Notes: generated from the letters alone by a model not told the origin. A stretch of DNA of 8,347 bases from Veillonellaceae bacterium UBA5809 (GCA_002417965.1 DIDD01000016.1:15379-23725); one strand, 5' to 3'; positions 1 to 7,199 are shown, counted from the first letter of the stretch. A program made the numbers and translations.

Positions 1-135
1 GGTCAGGACAGCCGGGATGAGATACAAAAACTGCTGGGAGAGCCTGTTTTTCTTGACTTGTGGGTCAAGGTCAGCAGAGATTGGAAAAATAAGGATTTTA
101 TGCTCCGTGAACTGGGATATAAAGAACATAGATAA
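1..135 (+). CDS. era: GTPase Era, C-terminal end (partial)
   Basis: Only the last 44 codons are in the window, in frame from base 1 and ending in TAA. The visible peptide contains DEIQKLLGEPVFLDLWVKV followed by DWKNKDFMLRELGY. This matches the end of the KH RNA-binding domain of Era (family pattern: I..LLG..V.L.LWVKV...W), the GTPase that binds the 3' end of 16S rRNA and helps 30S subunit maturation. The G domain lies upstream, outside the window. No terminator follows, and the next gene's ribosome binding site begins 26 bases after the stop, so era is probably co-transcribed with the genes downstream. The identification rests on a short but characteristic stretch and on era-recO neighbourhood in Firmicutes. 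Confidence 0.9.
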   Translation, partial: GQDSRDEIQKLLGEPVFLDLWVKVSRDWKNKDFMLRELGYKEHR

Positions 136-160
136 ATTGTCTTTTGGAGTTTTGTTAAAG

Positions 161-166
161 AGGAGG
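161..166 (+). promoter_or_regulatory. Ribosome binding site that points to an ATA start
   Basis: A full AGGAGG sits here. Eight bases downstream, in frame with the long reading frame that follows, is ATA (175-177). The nearby ATG at 168-170 is only one base from the AGGAGG and is in another frame, giving a 42-residue peptide that stops at 294-296. The closest conventional start in the correct frame is TTG at 223, more than 50 bases away and without a Shine-Dalgarno of its own. Confidence 0.6.
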
Positions 167-174
167 AATGACTT

Positions 175-1503
175 ATAGATACCCACCTGGAACTGCTGCT
201 GATTTGGGTCTGCGCAGCTGTTTTGTTGGCAGCGGTGAATTATTTTTTGATGCTGGTCCGTTTTGCATTTGCCAGAATGCGCAGGCGTTATATTGAAGAT
301 AATGATGAACAGGAACCCCGGGAGACTGATAAGATCAGGCAGTTCTACGATGATCCGTCTCTGGTGCTGGGGAGCTGCCAGCTGGCATCTGTTATTTGCA
401 CTTCCTGTTACGGATTTGTACTTTGGATGCTGCTTTGGGAGATAGGACAAATACTTGAGTTTGTTGGTGCCTTTTTACCCTTATGGGGGCTTACGGCAGC
501 GTCAATTTTATTTGCATCAGTGGGATTATGGGTCTATTGGCTGATTACGGTACAGATTCCTTCAGGAATGGGACTTGTCCGCCCTGTGAAAGAATTGGCG
601 GGACATGCGTGGACTGTCCGTGCGGTCAGGCTTGCATTGGGACGTCCTGTAAAACTGGGGCTCTTTGCTGTACGCCGTTTTTTTTCGTTTTTAAAAATTC
701 CATTAACTAATGAGGCGGAGTTTACTTATTCGGAGGATGAAATCCGATGCCTGGTGGAAGAAAGCCACCGGGGAGGAAAATTAAGCGCTTTGGAGAATAT
801 GCTCATTAAAAATTCTCTTGATTTTTTTGATCTTCTTACACAGGAAGTCATGGTGCCCCGGGGAGATATGGTCGTTCTTGATTATAACGATGATATGGAT
901 ACCATGCGGTCTTCCATATCGAAAGCTCATCATACCTGTTATCCTCTGTGTGTAGAGGATAAGGACCACATTATTGGATTTATCCATGTCAAGGATTTTT
1001 TGGAAAGTTGTCTGCGGGGAGATCCGAATGTCAAAAGAATTATCCGCGATATTCTTGTTGTCCCGGAAGTGATGCCCGCAGCCAGTCTTCTGCAGTTAAT
1101 GAGAACAAGGCGTATTTATCTGGCCGTAGTGGTTGATGAATATGGAGGGACAGCCGGTATGGTCAGTCTGGAGGATCTGGTGGAGGAACTGGTGGGCGAA
1201 ATCCCCCAGGAAATGGATCCTGAACCTAATGAGATTCTTGCAAAACCAGACGGAACTTATGAGTTCGACGGGACCGTCATTTTGGATGATATTTCAGAGC
1301 AGCTTCATGTGGATTTTCAGGTGGCGGATGCCAATACGATAGGCGGGTATATTTTTTCCCAGCTGGAGCGTATTCCCAAGGTGGGAGATCATATCCGGAT
1401 GGGACAATGGAAATTCACTGTTATGAAAATGCAGGGGTTCCGAGTACTCCGTGTCAGTGCAGCGCCTGTCGGAGAAGAAAATGAAATCGGGCCGGTTTCA
1501 TGA
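175..1503 (+). CDS. CNNM/CorC-type membrane protein with CBS pair and CorC_HlyC domain
   Basis: This encodes a 442-residue membrane protein if it starts at the ATA at 175; a TTG at 223 would give 426. I chose 175 because of the AGGAGG eight bases upstream and because the added residues (DTHLELLLIWVCAAVL) complete the first membrane helix. Hydrophobic segments lie at about residues 5-30, 69-90 and 95-125. A cytoplasmic CBS pair follows at about 223-342, recognisable from MVPRGDMVVL, GFIHVKDFL, VVVDEYGGTAGMVSLEDLVEELVGEI. A C-terminal CorC_HlyC domain follows at about 355-435 (YEFDGTVILDDI, TIGGYIFSQL, IPKVGD). Relatives are linked to Mg2+/Co2+ transport or tolerance and are often labelled hemolysin-like. 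The membrane part lacks the family's usual small-residue ASE motif and the E-I-L-P-K motif (VQIPSGMG stands near that point), so transport activity is uncertain. The stop overlaps the recO start (ATGA), implying translational coupling. Confidence 0.88.
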   Translation: MDTHLELLLIWVCAAVLLAAVNYFLMLVRFAFARMRRRYIEDNDEQEPRETDKIRQFYDDPSLVLGSCQLASVICTSCYGFVLWMLLWEIGQILEFVGAFLPLWGLTAASILFASVGLWVYWLITVQIPSGMGLVRPVKELAGHAWTVRAVRLALGRPVKLGLFAVRRFFSFLKIPLTNEAEFTYSEDEIRCLVEESHRGGKLSALENMLIKNSLDFFDLLTQEVMVPRGDMVVLDYNDDMDTMRSSISKAHHTCYPLCVEDKDHIIGFIHVKDFLESCLRGDPNVKRIIRDILVVPEVMPAASLLQLMRTRRIYLAVVVDEYGGTAGMVSLEDLVEELVGEIPQEMDPEPNEILAKPDGTYEFDGTVILDDISEQLHVDFQVADANTIGGYIFSQLERIPKVGDHIRMGQWKFTVMKMQGFRVLRVSAAPVGEENEIGPVS

Positions 1504-2147
1504 ATGGTGAAATCAGAAGTATAAGGGGAATTGTTCTCCGGACCACCGAATCGGGCGCAGGAGGGCGTCGCATTTCTGTTTTTACGGAAGAAACTGGAAT
1601 GTCCTGCTTTTTTATATCAAGAGGACTGATTTCACGGTATGGGGCAGGAGGACTTCTTCCCCTGTGCCGTGTAAGAATTACCGCTGCTTTTTCACATCAA
1701 ACAGCGGTTGTCACTCAATATGAAGGACAACCGCTGTTTGATGTGCTGAATATTACTTATGAAGAACTGCGTCAGTGGTCTTATCTGATTGAAATCGTTC
1801 AGTTGTTTTTTCCTGAAGGAGAGAGGGACAGCCATGTATATTCCATATTGTGCAGAGCCGCAGAAACGGCGGCAGTCAAAAATCCTTCTGTAACAGCTTT
1901 TACGGCTGTTGTCCAGATCCTCTGTGCCGCCGGATATGATCCCAGCGGGAAAGAAACAGCCCGGGAGATGGCTCTGTCAGAAGAGGCACACAGTCTGATA
2001 TGTGCACTTGTGTGTTATTCCTGGACAGGGGCGCCGGCCATGACCATCCATTCTGATGTTTTTCGTGAGTCAGCTTTATTCCTGGACCGCTTTTTAGAAA
2101 AAGTCTGTGATGTGAAGCTCCGTACATCAGGTGCTTTTTCTATATAA
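1500..2147 (+). CDS. recO: DNA repair protein RecO (zinc-finger-less, short)
   Basis: This 215-residue protein resembles RecO, the recombination mediator that works with RecR to load RecA onto SSB-coated single-stranded DNA and anneals strands in RecF-pathway repair. The N-terminal part (residues 1-80) looks like the RecO OB fold: GIVLRTTESGAGGRRISVFTE, then GMSCFFISRG. The middle is helical (YEELRQWSYLIEIVQLF) and has the family pattern of F..VVQILCAAGYDP at about residues 132-145. Many RecO proteins carry a four-cysteine zinc site after this point. Here there is no CxxC pair, and the protein is about 25-35 residues shorter than the usual 240-250. The start is the ATG overlapping the upstream stop by 4 bases; no strong separate ribosome binding site is seen, so coupling is likely. 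Codons 65-82 contain a perfect 20-bp inverted repeat. Assignment rests on fold-like motifs plus position beside era. Confidence 0.83.
   Translation: MNGEIRSIRGIVLRTTESGAGGRRISVFTEETGMSCFFISRGLISRYGAGGLLPLCRVRITAAFSHQTAVVTQYEGQPLFDVLNITYEELRQWSYLIEIVQLFFPEGERDSHVYSILCRAAETAAVKNPSVTAFTAVVQILCAAGYDPSGKETAREMALSEEAHSLICALVCYSWTGAPAMTIHSDVFRESALFLDRFLEKVCDVKLRTSGAFSI
1693..1745 (+). repeat. Perfect 20-bp inverted repeat inside recO
   Basis: The left arm (1693-1712) reads CACATCAAACAGCGGTTGTC. The right arm (1726-1745) is its exact reverse complement. The loop is 13 bases (1713-1725). The flanking bases (1692/1746 and 1713/1725) do not pair, so the perfect match is exactly 20 bp. It is fully within recO codons 65-82 and is not followed by a T tract, so it is not a terminator. 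Confidence 0.95.
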
Positions 2148-2170
2148 CAATAGGCAGAAATTTGAAAAGA

Positions 2171-3820
2171 CTATTTCAGGAAATGACGGAAAGTATTTAA
2201 AAGAAGTTCAGGAAGAACGTTAAAGGAATAGGGCATATACAGACGTTCTGTCCAGGTGTGGCAGTCCCGGCCGTACACGCCCATGTTGACGGCGGGGATG
2301 GAAAGCTTCTTTATAGTCTGGAGGGGAAGCGGATAGAGTGTATCCATGGCGGGAAAGTTGGACAGTGTTTTTTCCATTGAGGGATAGGAGTCATCGATTT
2401 TCACATAGCTGCTGTCAGATAAGTAGGGAAAGAAATGTCTCACCTGAAATTTTTCGTTCCATTCAAGGCCTGTTTTTTCAGCTACTTCGATAATTTGCTG
2501 ACGGAGTGAGTCTTCTGCGGGAATTTCTTTATGAAGGGTGTTGTGGGGGCAGTAGGGAGGCGACAGAAAAAGAATGACGGCAGGTCCGAATAAATGGGCT
2601 TCATCACAGAGAATTTCTACAATATGTTGGGAGATATCTCTTTTATCCATACCTGCAGACAGATCTTTTTCTGCAATTTCGCGGATCCTGCTATCCGGAT
2701 TCATGCCTCTTTTTCGACAGAGAGCACATAGTTCCTCAAATGTATAAACATGGGGAACAGCATCTGAGGGAATATAAATTTCTCCGGTGCGGCGGCAGAA
2801 AGTCTGAAATTTTATCTCCTGATCGGATAAATAGTTATGCAGCTCATGGACCGCAATCTGTTTTAGTTCTTCCAGAATATCAGATACTTCCCGGTCGTGA
2901 ATTAAATAGTTGAAATAAATGAAAGCGGCCTGTGAGGTCTGCACATTATATTCTGTTTTCAGATCTTTCATTTTCAAAAGAGCCGGGGGCTGGCAGAATT
3001 CACCGTCATATTCATCGCATAATCCAGGATTGGTATCAACAGCGTCAATTAGGCGGGCTGCAATGGCAGATGCTGATATGCCTTCATAAATACGCCCCAC
3101 ATGAGTTTCTATGCCAAGAATATAGAATGAAGCCAGAATTTTTCCAACCGTTCCGGTATAGACATAACGGTGAGGATCATCCTGATATAACGGACCTACA
3201 TAGTCGTTATTCACTGCAAGGACGGGATGAAGCTGAAATTTTTGACAAAGCTCTTCTATGACGGGGACGGCTTCTACCATACCCGTATTTTCACATTCTT
3301 CATCGCATGTGAACAGAAACAGAAGATTGCCGGACAGCCGGTTTTCCGGCTGTGATAAAAAACGGAGAAGTATCAGAAAGACTGCATCTCCGCTTTTCAT
3401 ATCGCAGGCTCCCCGGCCAAAAAGCCAGTTGCCGTCTTCCAGGTCATGCCGCACATCATTGGGGAGATGTGTAGAAGACAGATGGGCGGCCAGTTCGCTG
3501 CAGGAAAATGCATAGGGCTTTAAAGGACCAAAATCATCGACATTTACGGTATCCATATGACCATGACAGACAATTGTATCCTGGCGTTCTCCGGTGCCTT
3601 TCAGGAGAGCAAATACATTTTTTCTGCCCAGCGGATCATTTGGAAGAGTGCGGGTTATGACGTAATCAGGGTGCTGTGAAAAATAAGGGATAGCACGAAT
3701 ATTTTTTTCTATTTCATCCGCTATATTAATTTCGCCTGCAGTAGGGCTGACACTGGGAATGGAAACCAGATGTTTTGTAAGTGCAAGCAGATCATCATAA
3801 AAGCGTCCTTTTTCGGACAT
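2171..3820 (-). CDS. RocB-like M20 family metallopeptidase
   Basis: This 549-residue enzyme belongs to the M20 zinc peptidase/deacylase group and is closest in pattern to Bacillus RocB, an arginine-utilisation protein whose exact reaction is not settled. Metal and catalytic residues are visible: CHGHMDTV (H88, D90), GRGACDMKSGDA (D140) and TCDEECENTG (E174 and E175, base and ligand). A C-terminal GRDCHTWTERL supplies the late histidine. RocB-type signatures include DDFGPLKPYAF and WLFGRG. Length is close to RocB's (about 560) and well above typical ArgE/DapE enzymes (about 380-400). No signal peptide is seen, so it is likely cytoplasmic. The ATG at 3820 is preceded by AGGAGG six bases away; the open frame continues 30 codons upstream, but that stretch overlaps the promoter. 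It has its own promoter and points opposite to its neighbours. Substrate cannot be told from sequence. Confidence 0.9.
   Translation of the reverse strand: MSEKGRFYDDLLALTKHLVSIPSVSPTAGEINIADEIEKNIRAIPYFSQHPDYVITRTLPNDPLGRKNVFALLKGTGERQDTIVCHGHMDTVNVDDFGPLKPYAFSCSELAAHLSSTHLPNDVRHDLEDGNWLFGRGACDMKSGDAVFLILLRFLSQPENRLSGNLLFLFTCDEECENTGMVEAVPVIEELCQKFQLHPVLAVNNDYVGPLYQDDPHRYVYTGTVGKILASFYILGIETHVGRIYEGISASAIAARLIDAVDTNPGLCDEYDGEFCQPPALLKMKDLKTEYNVQTSQAAFIYFNYLIHDREVSDILEELKQIAVHELHNYLSDQEIKFQTFCRRTGEIYIPSDAVPHVYTFEELCALCRKRGMNPDSRIREIAEKDLSAGMDKRDISQHIVEILCDEAHLFGPAVILFLSPPYCPHNTLHKEIPAEDSLRQQIIEVAEKTGLEWNEKFQVRHFFPYLSDSSYVKIDDSYPSMEKTLSNFPAMDTLYPLPLQTIKKLSIPAVNMGVYGRDCHTWTERLYMPYSFNVLPELLLNTFRHFLK
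3334..3353 (-). repeat. Small perfect hairpin within the M20 gene
   Basis: An 8-bp perfect stem (ACAGCCGG on both strands) with a four-base loop, TTTT on the plus strand and AAAA in the mRNA, occupies codons 156-163 (SQPENRLS). It is GC-rich and lies between the metal-ligand motifs. No function is evident. Confidence 0.8.
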
Positions 3821-3826
3821 GGAATA

Positions 3827-3832
3827 CCTCCT
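3827..3832 (-). promoter_or_regulatory. Ribosome binding site of the M20 gene
   Basis: A full AGGAGG on the minus strand lies six bases before the ATG at 3820. It decides the start against the longer open frame reaching 3910. Confidence 0.88.
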
Positions 3833-3843
3833 GTAAAAGAAAA

Positions 3844-3867
3844 GGCAATGTACTGTATGCAGTTGCC
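3844..3867 (-). promoter_or_regulatory. Leader hairpin in the M20 mRNA
   Basis: In the short leader between the predicted transcription start (near 3875) and the ribosome binding site, the mRNA can form GGCAACTG / CAG-TTGCC pairing. This is 8 bp around a CATA loop with a 4-base bulge (TACA). It has no T tract and is not a terminator. It could affect mRNA stability or be an operator-like dyad; this is only inferred. Confidence 0.4.
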
Positions 3868-3881
3868 GGGAAATTTCTTTT

Positions 3882-3910
3882 ATCATAAGGAAGAACCGGG
3901 ACGGTGTCAA
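3882..3910 (-). promoter_or_regulatory. Near-consensus sigma-A promoter for the M20 gene
   Basis: On the minus strand, TTGACA (3910-3905) and TATGAT (3887-3882) are separated by 17 bases. This is a perfect -35 and a 5-of-6 -10. Transcription would begin near 3875, giving a leader of roughly 55 bases. The promoter suggests the gene is an independent, well-expressed unit. Confidence 0.82.
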
Positions 3911-3983
3911 TAATCCTGTTTCTGTCTTTTTATACCTGCAGAGATATTTTTTATTATCCGGCCAAAACAGGCTGATGCTGCAC

Positions 3984-4012
3984 TTGTTTTTAACAGATGT
4001 TTTTGTTACAAT
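3984..4012 (+). promoter_or_regulatory. Sigma-A promoter for the glyQS operon
   Basis: TTGTTT (3984-3989) and TACAAT (4007-4012) are separated by 17 bases. Transcription would start at about 4019, just before stem I of the T-box. It is divergent from the M20 promoter; about 70 bases separate the two -35 elements. No clear operator palindrome is seen between them. Confidence 0.75.
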
Positions 4013-4019
4013 AATATAA

Positions 4020-4237
4020 AATAAAGGCTGGGATAAAGAGGAGTACGCACTGTAACAGCGATCCGGGAGGGGTGGAAGCCCGGTGCCGTGCGGAAGGCGC
4101 TTTTGAGCTGCCGTCTGAACAGAGTAGGGCGGTTATTTACCGGAAAAAGAGGGCAGTTATGCCGAAAAGGGTGGAACCGCGGGTTTTTATTATCCCGCCC
4201 CTGTAACATGGATCATGTTGCGGGGGCTTTTTGTTTT
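4020..4237 (+). ncRNA. Glycine T-box riboswitch controlling glyQS
   Basis: This is a tRNA-sensing leader that lets transcription proceed into glyQS when uncharged tRNA-Gly binds. Stem I carries the AGTA (4042-4045) and GAA (4093-4095) sides of the loop-E/specifier region, joined by a 5-bp helix CGCAC/GTGCG (4046-4050, 4088-4092). The specifier GGC (4096-4098, glycine) is followed by a purine. The distal helix is CCGGG/CCCGG (4063-4067, 4079-4083). The conserved T-box AGGGTGGAACCGCG is at 4168-4181. Its bulge UGGA (4172-4175) complements the UCCA acceptor end expected for bacterial tRNA-Gly. The antiterminator pairs AGGG/CCCT (4168-4171, 4199-4202) and GCGGG/CCCGC (4179-4183, 4194-4198). It shares bases with the terminator, so the two are mutually exclusive. 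No separate stem II is apparent, as is usual for glycine T-boxes. Confidence 0.97.
4197..4237 (+). terminator. T-box regulated intrinsic terminator
   Basis: A 14-bp stem (4197-4210 with 4214-4227, including three G-U pairs) closes a three-base loop and is followed by TTTTTGTTTT. Bases 4197-4202 are also needed for the antiterminator, giving the on/off switch. Confidence 0.95.
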
Positions 4238-4251
4238 GCAGGAGGTAAATT

Positions 4252-5133
4252 ATGACATTTCAGCAAATGATTCTGGCACTCCAGAAATTTTGGGAGGAAA
4301 GAGGCTGCGTACTTCAACAGTCTTATGATATTGAAAAGGGAGCCGGAACCATGAATCCGGCTACATTTCTCAGGGTGCTGGGGCCGGAGCCGTGGCGTGT
4401 CGCTTATGTAGAACCGTCCAGACGACCTGATGACGGCCGTTACGGGGATAATCCCAACCGTCTCTATCAGCATCACCAGTTTCAGGTTATTGTCAAGCCG
4501 TCTCCGGATCATATCCAGGAAATTTATCTGGAAAGTCTCAAGGAGCTGGGGATTCATCCGGAGGATCATGACATCCGTTTTGTGGAAGACAATTGGGAAT
4601 CTCCTACTCTGGGCGCATGGGGATTGGGCTGGGAGGTCTGGCTTGACGGTATGGAAATCACACAGTTTACTTATTTTCAGCAGGTCGGAGGAGTCGATAT
4701 GCATCCGGTTTCTGTGGAAATTACTTACGGACTTGAACGGATTGCCATGTATATACAGGAAAAAGACAATGTGTATGATCTCCAGTGGTCTGATCATGTG
4801 ACTTATGGTGATATATGGCATCAAAATGAATATGAGCAGTCGGTTTACAGCTATGATCTGTCTGATCAGGATATGCTGTTTCATCTGTTTGACATGTATG
4901 AGAAGGAAGCTGTACGGATTATTGATGCCGGATGTATTATGCCTGCCTATGACTATGTCCTGAAATGCTCTCATGTATTTAATCTTCTGGATGCCAGGGG
5001 GGCCATTTCCCTGTCAGAAAGAACTGAATATATCGGACGTGTCAGAAATATGGCAAGAAAATGTGCCCAAAAATATTTAGAACAGAGGAAAGAACTGGGG
5101 TATCCTATGATGAAGGAGAGTGATAAAGAATGA
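4252..5133 (+). CDS. glyQ: Glycyl-tRNA synthetase alpha subunit
   Basis: This 293-residue protein is the catalytic alpha subunit of the alpha2beta2 bacterial glycyl-tRNA synthetase, which activates glycine with ATP and charges tRNA-Gly in the cytoplasm. It opens with the family hallmark [19 protein letters not shown], then [20 protein letters not shown]. The class II motif 2 region follows from about residue 47 ([19 protein letters not shown], then YQHHQFQVI). [22 protein letters not shown] is at about 125-146. Near the C-terminus, about residues 247-271, are [18 protein letters not shown]. Length is normal for GlyQ (about 290-300). AGGAGG at 4240-4245 precedes the ATG by six bases. The stop overlaps the glyS start by 4 bases. 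Expression is governed by the glycine T-box immediately upstream. Confidence 0.98.
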   Translation: MTFQQMILALQKFWEERGCVLQQSYDIEKGAGTMNPATFLRVLGPEPWRVAYVEPSRRPDDGRYGDNPNRLYQHHQFQVIVKPSPDHIQEIYLESLKELGIHPEDHDIRFVEDNWESPTLGAWGLGWEVWLDGMEITQFTYFQQVGGVDMHPVSVEITYGLERIAMYIQEKDNVYDLQWSDHVTYGDIWHQNEYEQSVYSYDLSDQDMLFHLFDMYEKEAVRIIDAGCIMPAYDYVLKCSHVFNLLDARGAISLSERTEYIGRVRNMARKCAQKYLEQRKELGYPMMKESDKE

Positions 5134-7181
5134 GCCACGATATATTGTTGGAAATTGGTACAGAAGAAATGCCGGCTAAATTTATGCCGGCTATTGTAGA
5201 CGGGCTGAAGGACCTGGCATCATCAGGGCTGAAAGAAAATAGAATTGGCTATGGCTCTCTTTCTGTTTATGCAACTCCCCGCAGGATGGCCCTCTTGGTG
5301 AGACAGGCTGATGACCGACAGACAGATGAGCAGGTTAAGAAGCGGGGGCCCTCTGTACAGGCTGCTTTTGACAGTGAAGGAAATCCGACAAAGGCTGCGC
5401 AGGGATTTGCAAGAGGGCAGCAGGTGAATCCGGGATCACTGAAGACAGAGGATGGGTATGTATGGGCAGAAAAAACAGTAGAGGGAAAACAGACCAAGCA
5501 GGTTCTTCCTCAGCTTTTTCAGGATCTTATTCAAGCGATGTCTTTCCCTAAAAGCATGAGATGGGGAACAGAGGAAACAAGATTTGTGCGCCCTATCCGG
5601 TGGATCGTTGCCCTTTGTGATAAGGAAGTCATTCCTTTCCGGATTGCAGGAGTGGACAGCGGCTGTCTCAGCAGGGGCCACCGGTTTTTATGTCCCGGTG
5701 AAGTCAGGGTCCCGTCAGCAGGAGAATATCTTGCCGTGATGGATAAAGCTTTTGTTATGGCAGACCAGAATGTCCGGCGTGAAACTATCAGAAGAGGGCT
5801 GGTGGAACTGGCGGATAATATTCATGGAGTTGTGAAACATGATGCGGGGCTGCTGGAAGAAATCACTTATCTTGTTGAGTATCCGACACCTCTGTGCGGG
5901 CATATTGACGGCCATTTTCTGGAGCTTCCTGAACCGGCAGTCATTACACCGATGAAAGATCATCAGAGATATTATCCGGTGAGAGACAGAAACGGACAGC
6001 TCATGCCCCTTTTTCTTACGGTGAGAAATGGAGGGCGGCAGTCACTTCATACTGTACAGGTGGGCAACGAGAGGGTGCTCCGGGCAAGGCTGGATGATGC
6101 AGAGTTCTTTTTTAAAGAAGACCGTAAAAAGACACTGGCGCAAAGACGGGATGATCTAAAACGAATCAATTATCAGGAAGGGCTCGGCAGTTTGCTGGAT
6201 AAAGCAAACCGGCTGGAAGCGCTTGTCGAAATCATTGGAGAAGACTGGAATTTTTCTGAAAAAGAAAAAGAAAATGCCCGTCGGGCCGCTTATCTTTCAA
6301 AATCAGATCTGGCCACAGGCATGGTCACGGAATTTACGGAACTGCAGGGAGAGATGGGGAAGGAATATGCTCTCCTGGATGGGGAATCCCCGGAGACTGC
6401 CCAGGCTGTTTTTGAGCAGTATATGCCCCGGTTTGCGGGAGACAGGCTGCCGGAACAGCCCATAGGACGGGCTCTTTCCATTGCCGACAAACTGGATAAT
6501 ATAGCAGCAACATTTAGCCGGGGACTGGTGCCTACCGGATCTCAGGATCCTTTTGCCCTTCGGAGGCAGGCGATCGGCATTATCAATATGATAGATGACG
6601 GGAAAATACACTGGTCCCTCAGAAAAGGACTGTCTGCGGCCATAAAACTGCTGCATATCAATACAAATGAAAGTGAACAGATCCTGTCTCAGGCGGATGA
6701 TTTTTTCCGGCAGAGAATCAAGACGATCCTGCAGGACCGCAAGGTCCCCTATGATATCATTGATGCTGTTACGGGAGAGCCTGTGGATGATATTGAAGCG
6801 GTTTTCCTGAGAGCAGACAGTATGGTGGGATGTCATATCCATGAAGAAGAGGGACTCAGGCAGATGATGACAAGACTGGCACATATGGCAGGAAATATTC
6901 CCGACCATGATGTGAAAGAAACGCTTTTTCAGACTGAGGAAGAGAGAGAACTGTGGAAAGCTTACAGCGCAGCGGCTCCGGATATAAGTAAAGCCTATCA
7001 GCTTTATCAATATGAAGATGCGCTGCCGGCGTTAAGATCGCTGACAGATCCGGCCAATCATTTTTTGGACGGAGTTATGGTGATGGTTGAGAATTCTGAT
7101 GTCCGTGCAAACAGGCTGGCGCTTCTTCATAAAATCCTGCAGTTGGCCAGTCCATGGGGGGATTTTGAAAAGTTAAGCTGA
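5130..7181 (+). CDS. glyS: Glycyl-tRNA synthetase beta subunit
   Basis: This 683-residue protein is the beta subunit of the tetrameric glycyl-tRNA synthetase and is mainly responsible for tRNA recognition. It starts with the typical [14 protein letters not shown]. It continues with FPKSMRWG and [11 protein letters not shown] (about residues 138-160), VEYPTPLCG, and [13 protein letters not shown]. An HD-like region follows ([19 protein letters not shown], about 388-406), then [18 protein letters not shown] and [12 protein letters not shown]. The C-terminal anticodon-binding-like domain ends with [21 protein letters not shown] (about 645-665). Length matches the family (about 685-690). The ATG overlaps the glyQ stop (ATGA) and a GGAG lies 12-15 bases upstream, so translation is probably coupled. 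This keeps the two subunits in balance. No terminator is visible after the stop. Confidence 0.98.
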   Translation: MSHDILLEIGTEEMPAKFMPAIVDGLKDLASSGLKENRIGYGSLSVYATPRRMALLVRQADDRQTDEQVKKRGPSVQAAFDSEGNPTKAAQGFARGQQVNPGSLKTEDGYVWAEKTVEGKQTKQVLPQLFQDLIQAMSFPKSMRWGTEETRFVRPIRWIVALCDKEVIPFRIAGVDSGCLSRGHRFLCPGEVRVPSAGEYLAVMDKAFVMADQNVRRETIRRGLVELADNIHGVVKHDAGLLEEITYLVEYPTPLCGHIDGHFLELPEPAVITPMKDHQRYYPVRDRNGQLMPLFLTVRNGGRQSLHTVQVGNERVLRARLDDAEFFFKEDRKKTLAQRRDDLKRINYQEGLGSLLDKANRLEALVEIIGEDWNFSEKEKENARRAAYLSKSDLATGMVTEFTELQGEMGKEYALLDGESPETAQAVFEQYMPRFAGDRLPEQPIGRALSIADKLDNIAATFSRGLVPTGSQDPFALRRQAIGIINMIDDGKIHWSLRKGLSAAIKLLHINTNESEQILSQADDFFRQRIKTILQDRKVPYDIIDAVTGEPVDDIEAVFLRADSMVGCHIHEEEGLRQMMTRLAHMAGNIPDHDVKETLFQTEEERELWKAYSAAAPDISKAYQLYQYEDALPALRSLTDPANHFLDGVMVMVENSDVRANRLALLHKILQLASPWGDFEKLS

Positions 7182-7199
7182 CGGGAAAAGCGGCAGATG

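Noticed and set aside
137..166. A possible promoter between era and the membrane protein gene
   Set aside because: TTGTCT at 137 has no -10 at 16-18 bases; read-through from era is simpler.
168..296. A 42-codon open frame from the ATG at 168
   Set aside because: The ATG is only one base from the AGGAGG, and the peptide has no recognisable features and lies out of frame within the membrane protein gene.
3821..3910. A 30-residue N-terminal extension of the M20 protein
   Set aside because: It would start inside the -35 element and precede a clear AGGAGG-ATG; the extension has no family similarity.
4213..4974. A 253-codon antisense open frame opposite glyQ
   Set aside because: It is opposite a highly conserved gene and the T-box terminator, has no ribosome binding site worth noting and no recognisable domain; a shadow of glyQ codon use.
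5168..5192. A 10-base direct repeat (ATGCCGGCTA twice) near the glyS start
   Set aside because: It encodes the conserved MPAKFMPA of the GlyS N-terminus, so protein conservation explains it.
6303..7010. A 235-codon antisense open frame opposite glyS
   Set aside because: It mirrors conserved GlyS coding sequence and shows no motifs of its own.
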